Position numbers and translations under genes: made by a program. The notes beneath the pieces were generated by a model. The model was not told where the DNA came from and ran no database searches. It was given only the letters and a program-made list of their open reading frames with translations. A stretch of 64,000 nt of DNA from Rhodospirillaceae bacterium (lineage in GTDB: Bacteria; Pseudomonadota; Alphaproteobacteria; Rhodospirillales; Rhodospirillaceae), in the NCBI GenBank assembly GCA_029243545.1, contig JAQWRV010000003.1, positions 1 through 64,000 on the forward strand, given 5' to 3'. Shown piece after piece: positions 46,952 to 56,015 of the stretch. How positions within the stretch are numbered: position 1 is the stretch's first letter; each line of letters opens with the position of its first letter.

Positions 46952-47821
46952 ATGTTCCCAGACTCGTTTACAGTTTCTATTGCGGCACCGATCAACGCTT
47001 TTGTTGACTGGCTTGTCATCACTTACGGCGATGCGTTTGAAAAAATCACCGGCGGAATGTTGAGTGTTTTGATTCCACTGGAGAATTTTCTGCGTACTGC
47101 GCCATGGTGGTATGTGATTATTCTTATCGGCCTCGTGACCTATGGGGCGAGCCGGCGCTGGACTTTGAGCGTCGGCCTCATGGCTTTGTCTTTCCTGATG
47201 GGCGTGCTCGGTCTGTGGGATGAAGCCATGCAAACGCTAGCCCTGATGCTGGTTTCCACGACCGTGGCCGTTATCCTGGGGCTGCCGTTTGGCATCTTAC
47301 TATCCCGGTCGCACCGGACGCGGTTGGTCGGTTTACCCATTCTCGATGCGATGCAAACGTTGCCTAGTTTTGTTTACCTCATTCCGGCGTTGATGTTGTT
47401 TGGCCTTGGTAAAGTGCCGGCCATTATCGCCACTGTGATTTATGCCGTGCCGCCGGTTATCCGGCTAACCGATCTGGGCTTGCGTCACGTCGACCGCGAG
47501 GTGCTCGAAGCAGCGGACGCGTTTGGCGCCACACCGCTCCAGCGTCTCTGGAAAGTCGAACTACCACTCGCCCTGCCGTCCATCATGACCGGTATAAACC
47601 AGGCGACTATGCTGGCCTTGTCCATGGTGGTGATCGCCTCGATGATCGGTAATCGCGGCCTTGGTCAGGAAGTGCTGCTCGGCATCAATACATTAGATGT
47701 CGGGCGCGGCGCGGCTGCGGGGCTGGCCATTGTGGCCATGGCGATCGTTCTCGACCGTACCACTCAATCCTACGCGCGGCGGGTGCAGGTGACGCATGGC
47801 CGGGTTGGAAACGACGCATGA
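46952..47821 (+). CDS. proW: Glycine betaine/proline-type ABC permease
   Basis: The 289-residue inner-membrane permease has about six helices and the EAA-loop segment EVLEAADAFGATPLQRLWKV, then ELPLALPSIMTGINQATML and IASMIGNRGLGQEVLLGI. It matches the ProW/OpuAB layout. AGGAGG lies upstream of ATG at 46952. It overlaps the ATPase gene by 4 bases (ATGA). Confidence 0.88.
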   Translation: MFPDSFTVSIAAPINAFVDWLVITYGDAFEKITGGMLSVLIPLENFLRTAPWWYVIILIGLVTYGASRRWTLSVGLMALSFLMGVLGLWDEAMQTLALMLVSTTVAVILGLPFGILLSRSHRTRLVGLPILDAMQTLPSFVYLIPALMLFGLGKVPAIIATVIYAVPPVIRLTDLGLRHVDREVLEAADAFGATPLQRLWKVELPLALPSIMTGINQATMLALSMVVIASMIGNRGLGQEVLLGINTLDVGRGAAAGLAIVAMAIVLDRTTQSYARRVQVTHGRVGNDA

Positions 47822-48636
47822 GTTTGGTTACGTTCAATCGGGTCAGCAAAGCCTTCGGAACTCGGCCACAAGAGGCATTGAGGTTGCAACGCGATGGTGT
47901 GTCGTCTCCCGACATCCGAAAACGTTTAGAGACGACGGTTGCGCTGGCTGAAACATCATTGACCATTGAGGCGGGTGAGGTTTTTGTGGTCATGGGTTTG
48001 TCGGGGTCCGGCAAGTCTACCCTGTTGCGTCTAATTAACCGATTGATCGAGCCGACAAGGGGTTCGGTCGCTATTGATGGCACAGACATTGGCGTGCTCT
48101 CAAAGCAAGATATCCGCACCCTAAGGCGGGCCCGGATGTCTATGGTGTTTCAGAGTTTTGGGCTGCTGCCCCATCGCACTGTTGAGGACAACATTGCTTT
48201 TGGCCTCGATATTAAGGGATTGAATAAATCAGCTCGGGCCGCGGCGGCTCAGGAGTGGATCGGCCGCGTTGGCCTTGAAGGATTTGCTCAAGCTTTTCCT
48301 CATGAGCTGTCGGGCGGCATGCAGCAGCGGGTCGGCTTAGCGCGGGCTCTGGCAACAGGAGCAGACATCCTGCTGATGGACGAGCCATTTTCGGCCTTGG
48401 ACCCCCTGATACGCCGCGAGATGCAAGACCTTCTGATCACCTTAGAGCAGGAGCTCGGCCGCACCATTGTATTCGTGACACATGATCTGGCCGAAGCCGT
48501 CAAGCTGGGATCACGTATCGCCATTCTACGTGACGGTCAGATTGTCCAGATTGGCACCGGAGCCGACATCTTAGAGCGCCCGGCGGACGACTATGTACGC
48601 GCCTTCACAGAAGATTTGCGCAGGCTTCGCGGGTAA
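47818..48636 (+). CDS. proV: Glycine betaine/proline-type ABC ATPase
   Basis: The 272-residue ATPase has the ProV-specific N terminus (AFGTRPQEALRLQRDGVSS). Walker A is GLSGSGKSTLLRLINRL, the signature is LSGGMQQRVGLARALA, Walker B LLMDEPFSALDP, and the switch His is in FVTHDLAEAV. It lacks the C-terminal CBS pair that gives E. coli ProV its 400-residue length and ionic-strength sensing, so regulation by ionic strength through CBS domains is not expected. Confidence 0.9.
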   Translation: MSLVTFNRVSKAFGTRPQEALRLQRDGVSSPDIRKRLETTVALAETSLTIEAGEVFVVMGLSGSGKSTLLRLINRLIEPTRGSVAIDGTDIGVLSKQDIRTLRRARMSMVFQSFGLLPHRTVEDNIAFGLDIKGLNKSARAAAAQEWIGRVGLEGFAQAFPHELSGGMQQRVGLARALATGADILLMDEPFSALDPLIRREMQDLLITLEQELGRTIVFVTHDLAEAVKLGSRIAILRDGQIVQIGTGADILERPADDYVRAFTEDLRRLRG

Positions 48637-48754
48637 CGGTGGTAAATGTTGGGCGTAGTCGCCAGCCTGGTCTAACTATTGCCGAAAATAGGACACATTT
48701 TTGCAGAACATGTGATATGTCAGCTCTATACTTTTCCGCAATGCGACGAAACCT

Positions 48755-49843
48755 GTGCGCTCCTGTATTTCCGTTTTCGGCCGACCCCAACGTTTGATAG
48801 CCGTTGTCTCACTGGTGTGGATTATCCTGGCGGTCGGCACTGGTCCGGCCACGGCTCAAGACCTCAACGTCATTCGCATTGGCACCGGCTCAACGGCAGG
48901 CACTTATTTCCCCATTGGCGGCCTGATTGGAAACTCCATCTCCAATCCGCCCGGTTCCCGGCCCTGTGACCGTGGAGGTAGCTGTGGCGTTCCCGGGCTC
49001 ATTGCTGTGGCCCAATCGACCGGAGGGTCTGTTGAAAATATCCGGTCCGTTGTTGCGGGTACCATGGAAATGGGGTTATCCCAGGCCGATGTCGCTTATT
49101 GGTCTTTCTTCGGCACGGGATCGTTTGAAGGCAAGAAACCCGAGCAGACATTGCGCGCCCTGGCCAATTTATTCCCTGAAAACATTCACCTCATCGCCCG
49201 AGCCGATGCCGGCATCAAAACGCTTGCAGATCTGACGGGAAAGCGCATTTCTCTTGGCGGACCGGGGTCTGGATCTCGGATTGATGCGCGCCTGATTCTC
49301 ACTGCCTTTGGTCTGAAGTTTACAGCAATGAAGCTGTTTGAACTGGAGCTGGAAGCTTCGGCTGATGCTCTGGTTGCCGGCGAAATCGACGCCTTCTTTC
49401 TTGTCAGTGGTGCGCCAGCTTTGGCTGTTCAAGATTTGGCGGAGCAAGTCGAGCTCTCTTTCGTGCCGATCACAGGACCGATCGCCGACAAATTGGCCAA
49501 GCTATTCCCGTTTTTCACCAAGGGTAAAATTCTGGGCGGCCTGTATGGCAATAACCCGAGCACTGAAACATTGGATGTGGGCGCAATTCTTGTTGCCCGG
49601 GAAGATATGGAAGATGACCTCGCCTATGGCATTGTCCGGGCGATTTGGCATCCCAACACCGCACCTCTGTTGGCCAATGGCCACCCTCGCGCGAGGTTCA
49701 TGAGTTTGACCCGTGCAGTGACCGGTATCGGGCTTAAATTGCACCCGGGTGCCGCGCGCTATTATGTTGAGCAGGGCGTTCTTCCCGCCCCAGGGGCTGA
49801 TCAGGCTGACGCCGCAAATCAACAGCAGCGCGCCATTCGTTAG
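48755..49843 (+). CDS. TAXI family TRAP-type solute-binding protein
   Basis: The 362-residue exported protein begins with a signal peptide (LIAVVSLVWIILAVGTGPAT) and has the TAXI binding fold: IRIGTGSTAGTYFPIGGLIG, then TGGSVENIRSVVAGTMEMGL, KTLADLTGKRISLGGPGSGS and NPSTETLDVGAILVAREDM. TAXI proteins feed solutes such as glutamate-like compounds to TRAP transporters. No TRAP membrane subunit gene is beside it; it lies between proV and a peptidase gene. Two Cys in SRPCDRGGSCG may form a disulfide. The GTG start at 48755 is uncertain. Confidence 0.82.
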   Translation: MRSCISVFGRPQRLIAVVSLVWIILAVGTGPATAQDLNVIRIGTGSTAGTYFPIGGLIGNSISNPPGSRPCDRGGSCGVPGLIAVAQSTGGSVENIRSVVAGTMEMGLSQADVAYWSFFGTGSFEGKKPEQTLRALANLFPENIHLIARADAGIKTLADLTGKRISLGGPGSGSRIDARLILTAFGLKFTAMKLFELELEASADALVAGEIDAFFLVSGAPALAVQDLAEQVELSFVPITGPIADKLAKLFPFFTKGKILGGLYGNNPSTETLDVGAILVAREDMEDDLAYGIVRAIWHPNTAPLLANGHPRARFMSLTRAVTGIGLKLHPGAARYYVEQGVLPAPGADQADAANQQQRAIR

Positions 49844-49855
49844 TTAGGACTTACT

Positions 49856-51253
49856 ATGCCTTTGTTGCCGGTCGTCGACACTGATCCCAATGCCGTTCCG
49901 CTCACTCTGGTTACATATAAGGCTTACGGGTCTTGGCGTGACTCTCAGCCGGAAAAACTGAGAACATGGCTAGAAGCTGTTGGGTTCCGGCCGGAGGCTG
50001 GCAACTTCTGTCTTTTTCCCACTTTGGAGGGTGACCTCGGCGGCGGCATTGTCGGCCTCGGTGACGGAACTGATCGTTGGGCTACGGGTCGTCTCGCGCA
50101 CGCTCTACCCGAGGGAGCGTATTGCCTGCATGAATTGGTAGGCGTCGAGGCCGTTGATCAAGATGTTATTTCCACTTGGGCTGTATTGGCTTGGTGTCTC
50201 GGGGCCTATCGCTTTGACCAATACAAAGCTGAGCCAGGTAGCAAATCCGCCACTTTGGTTTGGCCGGAACGCGCCGACAAAGCTTACGTCCTAGGAACAG
50301 CCAACGCGGCAATTCTGACCCGTGATCTGATCAATACACCGGCGGAAGACATGGGCCCTTCGGCACTGGCCGCTGCGAGCCAAATACTCGCTGACACGCA
50401 TGGCGCACATTTGGATACGATTGTTGGTGACGATCTGCTGACGTTAAACTTGCCGGCCATCCATGCCGTGGGGCGTGCCGCGGTCGAGACGCCACGGCTG
50501 ATTGATCTTAAATGGGGAGACGACAAGAATCCGAAGGTGACCCTGGTCGGCAAGGGAGTCTGTTTTGACAGCGGTGGATTAGACATCAAACCCTCCAGTG
50601 GCATGCGGCTTATGAAAAAAGACATGGGCGGTGCAGCCACTGTTCTGGGTTTGGCAGATTGGATTATGCGGGCCAAGCTACCGGTGCGTCTGCGCGTTCT
50701 TATTCCGGCTATTGAGAACGCGATTTCTGGCAATGCATTTAGGCCAGGCGATATTATCAAAACGCGCAAAGGGCCAACCATCGAAGTTGGCAACACGGAT
50801 GCAGAGGGTCGTGTGGTGCTGGCAGATGCTTTGGCGCTTGCCTGCGAAGAGACGCCAGCGTTGCTGATTGATTGCGCAACGCTGACGGGCGCAGCGCGGG
50901 TTGCGTTGGGGCCTGAACTTCCGGCTCTATTTTCTCCGGACGATAAGCTCGCACACGACCTTGAAGCTTCCGGAAAAGATCAAAACGATCCGGTCTGGCG
51001 TTTGCCTCTGTGGGAGGGCTACCGCAAACTGATCGACAGCAAGGTTGCGGACATTAACAACGCTGGAGAGTCAGGGTTTGCTGGCGCCATTACCGCCGCT
51101 CTTTTTCTTAAGACGTTCGTCGATGACGAGGTGCCGTGGGCGCATTTTGACCTGTTTGGCTGGAATCCCGACGACAAACCGGGCCGGCCGGTTGGCGGCG
51201 AGGCCTACGCGCAGCGCGCTCTATTTGATGTCATCGCCAAACGCTTTTGCTGA
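49856..51253 (+). CDS. M17 leucyl aminopeptidase family protein
   Basis: The 465-residue enzyme belongs to the M17 family with the two-metal site: VGKGVCFDSGGLDIKPSSGM holds Lys and Asp, and KKDMGGAATVLG with NTDAEGRVVLADALA holds Asp, Glu and the catalytic Arg. It removes N-terminal residues from peptides in the cytosol. The N-terminal domain (residues 1-150) is shorter and different from PepA, matching the PepB/YpdF-like branch. It lies 12 bases after the TAXI gene. Confidence 0.88.
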   Translation: MPLLPVVDTDPNAVPLTLVTYKAYGSWRDSQPEKLRTWLEAVGFRPEAGNFCLFPTLEGDLGGGIVGLGDGTDRWATGRLAHALPEGAYCLHELVGVEAVDQDVISTWAVLAWCLGAYRFDQYKAEPGSKSATLVWPERADKAYVLGTANAAILTRDLINTPAEDMGPSALAAASQILADTHGAHLDTIVGDDLLTLNLPAIHAVGRAAVETPRLIDLKWGDDKNPKVTLVGKGVCFDSGGLDIKPSSGMRLMKKDMGGAATVLGLADWIMRAKLPVRLRVLIPAIENAISGNAFRPGDIIKTRKGPTIEVGNTDAEGRVVLADALALACEETPALLIDCATLTGAARVALGPELPALFSPDDKLAHDLEASGKDQNDPVWRLPLWEGYRKLIDSKVADINNAGESGFAGAITAALFLKTFVDDEVPWAHFDLFGWNPDDKPGRPVGGEAYAQRALFDVIAKRFC

Positions 51254-51267
51254 GTCTGTCGCTGCCC

Positions 51268-51318
51268 TTGCCGCGCACGCGCGGCTTTTAAACGGCTGCT
51301 GTGTTTAATGCAGCAGCC
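51268..51318 (+). terminator. Terminator pair after the M17 peptidase gene
   Basis: CCGCG (51271-51275) with CGCGG (51280-51284) across CACG is followed directly by CTTTT. A second, longer stem lies just behind: GGCTGCTG (51294-51301) with CAGCAGCC (51311-51318) across 9 bases. The first has the form of an intrinsic terminator; the second may add to it or sit in the uppP leader. Confidence 0.55.
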
Positions 51319-51357
51319 ATGATATATTTCAAACAATGCAATGTGTTGGAATGAATC

Positions 51358-52167
51358 ATGGCTCTGACTCAGATCGTCGTACTGGCAGTCATGCAGGGCA
51401 TCACCGAATTCCTGCCGATCAGTTCTTCCGGCCATTTGATCCTTGTTCCGATCTTTGCAGCCTGGCCCGATCAAGGCTTGGTGTTCGATGTGGCTGTCCA
51501 TGTCGGCACGCTCGGCGCCGTGATGGTTTATTTCTGGCGTGATTTGGCGGCGATGGTGACAGGCGTTCTCCGTCTGATGAAAGGCCAGCGGGATCCGGGT
51601 GCGCGTCTAGCTGGTCAGGTTGTCGTCGCAACCATCCCTGTTCTGATTGCCGGGTACCTGGTTGACCGCTATGCCGGTGATAGCCTGCGTTCGATCATGG
51701 TGATTGGCTGGGCTACTCTCAGTTTTGCATTGCTTTTGTTTGTGGCGGACCGCCTATGCATGACCGTCAAACGCATGGATCATGCCTCTTATGTTGATGT
51801 TTTTATTATCGGTATTTTCCAAGTTCTGGCCCTAATTCCTGGCACCAGCCGGTCGGGGATAACAATGACGGCCGCGCGAATACTCGGTTATGAACGCGCC
51901 GAAGCAGCACGATTTTCTATGCTGCTTTCAGTGCCAACGATCGCAGCATCCGGTTTATGGCTTGGTTTGAGTTTTTACGAATTGGATGATGTGGCTATGA
52001 CCCGAGGGATTGTCATTGCCACTGGGTTGTCCTTTGCGACCGCTATATTGTCGATCGCAGCACTTATGGCGTGGCTACAACGCGCCTCTTTTACGCCATT
52101 CGTGATTTATCGTGTTATCCTCGGTATGGCGTTATTGGGCTACGCCTATGGTTGGTTTAAATACTGA
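51358..52167 (+). CDS. uppP: Undecaprenyl-diphosphatase
   Basis: The 269-residue BacA-type membrane enzyme recycles the lipid carrier for cell wall synthesis and gives bacitracin tolerance. The catalytic motifs are QGITEFLPISSSGHLIL near the N terminus and LALIPGTSRSGITMTAARIL in the middle. Eight or so membrane helices fit the family. It is convergent with the reductase gene, 5 bases away. Confidence 0.94.
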   Translation: MALTQIVVLAVMQGITEFLPISSSGHLILVPIFAAWPDQGLVFDVAVHVGTLGAVMVYFWRDLAAMVTGVLRLMKGQRDPGARLAGQVVVATIPVLIAGYLVDRYAGDSLRSIMVIGWATLSFALLLFVADRLCMTVKRMDHASYVDVFIIGIFQVLALIPGTSRSGITMTAARILGYERAEAARFSMLLSVPTIAASGLWLGLSFYELDDVAMTRGIVIATGLSFATAILSIAALMAWLQRASFTPFVIYRVILGMALLGYAYGWFKY

Positions 52168-52172
52168 TAAAC

Positions 52173-53195
52173 TTATCTCGCATTCAATCGCAGCTTTTTC
52201 TGCTGCTGGTAGGGCCGGAACCGCCGCAAGTAGGTTGGCACAATGGACTCGACGGTTGTTGCTTCAATGCCCAGTTCGGTAAAGCCAGGTTTAGATCCAT
52301 CCAAAACGTTATCCGTTTCCAGAAGTTTCATTTGGTCCAAGGTCACCAACGGCCGTGGAAGATAAAGACGTAGAACCGCAAAGAAGTAGGCAAATTTCCG
52401 CCAGAAAAATGAGAAAGAGGCCATGGTCCGTCCGACCCAAAAGGGCAGACCACAAATCCATGTGTTGCGGTCCGTGTGCCGGTTGACCACCTCCAAAACG
52501 CTGCGCATGTCCAAAACGACTGGACCGCCAACCTCATAAATCTTGCTGCTATGAGCATTGTCGCTCAGTGCTGCGACTGCAGCCTCGGCGACATCGCCAA
52601 CGTAGACGGGCTGAAACTTAGTGCCGCCACCACCCTCTGCATGCGGCACAATGTGAGAGAAGTAGGGTAGGACTGAAATAATCCGGGCCATGTTGGCAAA
52701 CACGTTAAAAAATCCATCTTCGGGCCCGAAGATCACGCTTGGCCGTATAATTGTGGCGGTGGGGAAGGCGGTCATCACCTCGGATTCGCCTTCAGCCTTG
52801 CTCTGGGCGTAAGACGACGCTGCGCCTACATCCGCTCCCAATGCTGACACGTGAACGAACCGCGATGCGCCCGCTTGTGCTGCAGCACGGGCAATGCGCG
52901 CGGCACCCTCAACGTGAACCGCAGTAAACGTGCGCTCGCCGCGCTCTTCCAGAATGCCGACTGTATTGACCACCCAATCGGCTCCGTTTATAGCGCGGGC
53001 CACTTCTGAGTCAGACCCGATCGAGGTAGGCATCAGTGATATCTGACCCAAATCCCCGCAGGTCTTCAGAAAATAGGCTGTTTCAATATCACGCACGGCA
53101 ACGCGTACGCGGGCCCCGCTGGCCGCTAAACGGCGTACGATGTACCGGCCAACAAAACCTGACCCACCAAAAACAGTCACCAAACGGCTGCCCAT
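52173..53195 (-). CDS. NDUFA9-like NAD(P)-binding protein (complex I-associated reductase type)
   Basis: The 340-residue atypical SDR begins with LVTVFGGSGFVGRYIVRRLA, a GxxGxxG cofactor motif, and continues with VNTVGILEERGERTFTAVHV, RFVHVSALGAD and YAQSKAEGE. This pattern matches the NDUFA9 group that assists complex I in mitochondria and alphaproteobacteria. The ORF is open to 53420, but I chose ATG at 53195 because AAAGGGA lies upstream and the Rossmann motif starts there. A strongly structured leader precedes it (53214-53370). Confidence 0.85.
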   Translation of the reverse strand: MGSRLVTVFGGSGFVGRYIVRRLAASGARVRVAVRDIETAYFLKTCGDLGQISLMPTSIGSDSEVARAINGADWVVNTVGILEERGERTFTAVHVEGAARIARAAAQAGASRFVHVSALGADVGAASSYAQSKAEGESEVMTAFPTATIIRPSVIFGPEDGFFNVFANMARIISVLPYFSHIVPHAEGGGGTKFQPVYVGDVAEAAVAALSDNAHSSKIYEVGGPVVLDMRSVLEVVNRHTDRNTWICGLPFWVGRTMASFSFFWRKFAYFFAVLRLYLPRPLVTLDQMKLLETDNVLDGSKPGFTELGIEATTVESIVPTYLRRFRPYQQQKKLRLNAR

Positions 53196-53213
53196 GACAG
53201 TCCCTTTCGAGCC

Positions 53214-53370
53214 AAGAAAAAGCCTAAGCTGGGGGTGCCAGCACCTGTCTAGGAAGCTCGCACAGTTACAGGTGCAAGGCAATAAACCGACCGCCGCACG
53301 GTCTTCACCAATGGCAGTGGTTCTTAACCGACAGAAAGCGTTGCGTTGACAACAGATAAGGGAACGCTTT
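53214..53370 (-). promoter_or_regulatory. Structured leader with possible attenuator upstream of the NDUFA9-like gene
   Basis: On the minus strand several stems occur in order. AAAGCGTT (53370-53363) pairs with AACGCTTT (53342-53335). GACCG pairs with CGGTC around 53293. GCACCTGT (53275-53268) pairs with ACAGGTGC (53248-53241). Finally GCTGG (53242-53238) pairs with CCAGC (53232-53228), followed by TTAGGCTTTTTCTT. The last two stems share bases 53241-53242, so they cannot form together. This is the form of an attenuator: the last stem plus T run would stop transcription before the start at 53195. The trigger is unknown, and an independent small RNA ending here is also possible. Confidence 0.45.
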
Positions 53371-53420
53371 ATGCCTTGCCGCCCAAAGACCGTGCTATCC
53401 ATGGGGGGATGGCTCAACAC

Positions 53421-53507
<87 letters not shown>

Positions 53508-53535
53508 TTTTTTTACCGGCCGCAAGGGGGCGACC

Positions 53536-54144
53536 GTGACCAACCATCTGTATAAAGGCGACCTGCCCGCAGGCGTCTCATTTTCCAAGGCTATAGCCGT
53601 TGATACCGAGACCATGGGCCTCAGTATTGCGAGGGACCGCTTGTGCGTCGTTCAGTTATCCGGCGGTGACGGTGATAGCCACATTGTTCAGGTTGCCGCG
53701 CCCTATGATACGCCAAACCTAAAGGCCGTGTTGGCGGATCCTGGACTCACCAAGATCTATCACTTTGCCCGCTTTGATTTAGCTATGATTCTGAAATATC
53801 TCGGTGTTCGCGGCGAGCCGGTGTACTGCACCCGCACCGTGTCACGCTTATGCCGCACCAATACAGACAAACATGGTTTAAAAGATCTGTGCCGCGAGTA
53901 TCTCGGTGTTGAGCTTTCCAAGCAGCAGCAGTCATCGGACTGGGCGGCGAACACTTTAAGTGCCGGGCAGGTCGATTATGCAGCGGCAGATGTGCTTTAT
54001 TTGCATCGCCTCAGAGACAAAATGGATCTATTGCTTGATCGGGAAGGGCGCCGCGATCTGGCTGAAGCGTGTTTCCGCTTTCTCCCTGACCGTGCTGCTC
54101 TGGATGTCGCGGGATGGCCAGGCGACGACATTTTCGCGCACTAG
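53536..54144 (+). CDS. RNase D-like 3'-5' exonuclease
   Basis: The 202-residue DEDDy exonuclease has its first metal motif in AIAVDTETMGLSIARDRL, a second Asp in IYHFARFDLAMIL and the third YAAADVLYLHRL with the Tyr. It has no HRDC domain, so it is the short RNase D type found in alphaproteobacteria. It would trim tRNA or other RNA 3' ends. The start is GTG at 53536, with AAGGGGG 5 bases upstream; the open frame before it runs through the tRNA gene. Being just behind tRNA-Leu, it may share that transcript. Confidence 0.85.
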   Translation: MTNHLYKGDLPAGVSFSKAIAVDTETMGLSIARDRLCVVQLSGGDGDSHIVQVAAPYDTPNLKAVLADPGLTKIYHFARFDLAMILKYLGVRGEPVYCTRTVSRLCRTNTDKHGLKDLCREYLGVELSKQQQSSDWAANTLSAGQVDYAAADVLYLHRLRDKMDLLLDREGRRDLAEACFRFLPDRAALDVAGWPGDDIFAH

Positions 54145-54345
54145 TATTCTGCTCAGCCCAATTAGAGACTGTTTTTCGGACTGCGTTGACCGGATTCTAC
54201 CGAGTCGCCATACTGAGAACATCATAATGCGCCCATTGTGAAGTGGCCCCTTTGACAGAAGCGCCCTTGCAACCCACATACCCTATTGCGGCCAGAAGGC
54301 CGGGGCTCGCTCATTTGTCTAGACTGTTTGAGATCGGATCGCGCA

Positions 54346-55347
54346 ATGTCTACATCGTCCCAGTCTGCTGACGTGGAGCCCCCTGTGGATGCAGCGTCAC
54401 TTGATTTGAGTGCGGCGCGTCGAGTTATTGATCAGGCCAAAGTAGGGCTTCATGCGCTTTCAACCGAATTAGGCGAGTCTTTTGTCCGCTGCATCGACCT
54501 CCTTTCTTCTCTGGAAGGAAGAGTCATCATCTCAGGCATGGGTAAAAGTGGCCACATTGGTTCCAAAATCGCGGCAACGTTAGCATCGACTGGAACGCCA
54601 GCCTTCTTTGTTCACCCAGGCGAAGCTAGTCATGGTGATTTAGGAATGATTGCCGACACTGATGCTGTTATTGCTTTGTCTAATAGCGGCGAGACGCCAG
54701 AACTCTCTGATCTGGTCTCCTACGCCAAGAGATTTGGAATTTCTCTCATCGGCATCACAAAGAAGTTGGAGTCAACACTTGGTGAGGCGTCAGACATTGT
54801 CCTATGCCTCCCTGATGTTGGCGAAGCTTGTCCGCATGGGCTTGCGCCAACGACGTCAACAACCATGATGATATCGCTTGGCGATGCCATTGCAGTTGCG
54901 CTGCTGGAGAGACGCGGGTTTACAGCTGATGATTACCGCGTTTTTCATCCGGGCGGGAAACTCGGCAAGAGTCTTTACAAGGTTTCCGACATCATGCACG
55001 TCGGCGATGAAATCCCGCTGGCCCGCCCTGACACACCCATGAGCGAAACCGTGATTACGATGACTAACAAAACATTTGGAATTGCGGGGGTTGTTGAGGA
55101 CAGTGGTAATCTAATCGGGATTGTAACTGATGGTGATTTGCGACGTCATATGTCCAGTAACCTTTTCAATATGCCTACATGCGACGTCATGACGTCGCAC
55201 CCCAAAGTCATAAACCCGCATACCCTGGCGGCAGAGGCACTACGCATAATGAATGAATGGAAGGTGACCTGTCTTTTTGCTGTTGAGGACGGCAAGCCCG
55301 TCGGTATTTGCCGAATGCACGATATTCTCAAAGCCGGCGTCGTATGA
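54346..55347 (+). CDS. kdsD: Arabinose-5-phosphate isomerase (KdsD/KpsF type)
   Basis: The 333-residue enzyme converts ribulose-5-phosphate to arabinose-5-phosphate, the precursor of Kdo in LPS. The N-terminal SIS domain has VIISGMGKSGHIGSKIAATL and ALSNSGETPELSDL. Two CBS domains follow (IMHVGDEIPLARPDTPMSET and CDVMTSHPKVINPHTLAAEA). The ATG at 54346 is the natural start; its frame is open a little further upstream. Its stop overlaps the lptC start (ATGA), the order expected for the LPS export operon. Confidence 0.92.
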   Translation: MSTSSQSADVEPPVDAASLDLSAARRVIDQAKVGLHALSTELGESFVRCIDLLSSLEGRVIISGMGKSGHIGSKIAATLASTGTPAFFVHPGEASHGDLGMIADTDAVIALSNSGETPELSDLVSYAKRFGISLIGITKKLESTLGEASDIVLCLPDVGEACPHGLAPTTSTTMMISLGDAIAVALLERRGFTADDYRVFHPGGKLGKSLYKVSDIMHVGDEIPLARPDTPMSETVITMTNKTFGIAGVVEDSGNLIGIVTDGDLRRHMSSNLFNMPTCDVMTSHPKVINPHTLAAEALRIMNEWKVTCLFAVEDGKPVGICRMHDILKAGVV

Positions 55348-56015
55348 CGGAGGCAAATTCGCCGACAACATCCAACGCGTTGCAGCCACGTAACACCGAT
55401 ATTAGGGTTTCTGTCGCGAAGTACAGCCGTTTCGTATCAACCATGAAGATACTTCTTCCTGCTATAGCTGGGTTGCTGTTGGCATTGGTCCTAATACTGC
55501 CTCAGCTGCGAGACGAACCTGATCAGTTTACGGCCGATATCGTTCCCGCGCGGGATGGGGCGGGCGGCTCTCTCAGTCTTTTAAATGCGCGGTATTTCGG
55601 TACAGATCAATCCGGCCAGCCTTTTTCTGTGACTGCTGAGTCCGTGAGGGAAGCCAGTGAAAATGAGGACGATATAGAACTGGTTGCGCCGCAAGCAGAT
55701 ATTAGCCTCAATGACGGGACCTGGTTGATGGTCGGCGCCGATCAAGGCTTATACAATCGTGAAAGCCAGGTGTTAGCCCTGACGGGCAAAGTTAATATGT
55801 TCCAAGATCAAGGATATGAGCTGCACACGGACGCGGCCACTATTCTTCTTGAAGAAGGCCGGGCTTCGAGTGTGATGCCCGTGCAAACTCAGGGCCCTTT
55901 TGGCGAGCTTCAATCTCAAGGTTTTAAATTGGAAGATAAAGGCAAGACTGTTCATTTTACTGGGCCCGCACGCTTGGTTCTCAATGCCGGCTCCGGTGCG
56001 GCGGCAACACCATGA
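55344..56015 (+). CDS. lptC: LPS export system protein LptC
   Basis: The 223-residue bitopic protein has one N-terminal helix (KILLPAIAGLLLALVLIL) and a periplasmic beta-jellyroll of the LptC/OstA type (LNARYFGTDQSGQPFSVTAE, then ALTGKVNMFQDQGYELHTDA). It relays LPS from the inner-membrane ABC complex to LptA. ATG at 55344 overlaps the kdsD stop. It is directly coupled to lptA by an ATGA overlap. Confidence 0.9.
   Translation: MTEANSPTTSNALQPRNTDIRVSVAKYSRFVSTMKILLPAIAGLLLALVLILPQLRDEPDQFTADIVPARDGAGGSLSLLNARYFGTDQSGQPFSVTAESVREASENEDDIELVAPQADISLNDGTWLMVGADQGLYNRESQVLALTGKVNMFQDQGYELHTDAATILLEEGRASSVMPVQTQGPFGELQSQGFKLEDKGKTVHFTGPARLVLNAGSGAAATP

Noticed and set aside
53214-53370. 6S RNA or SRP RNA reading of the structured leader
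   Set aside because: The SRP GGAAGCAGCA-type core and the 6S long closing stem with central bubble are not present.
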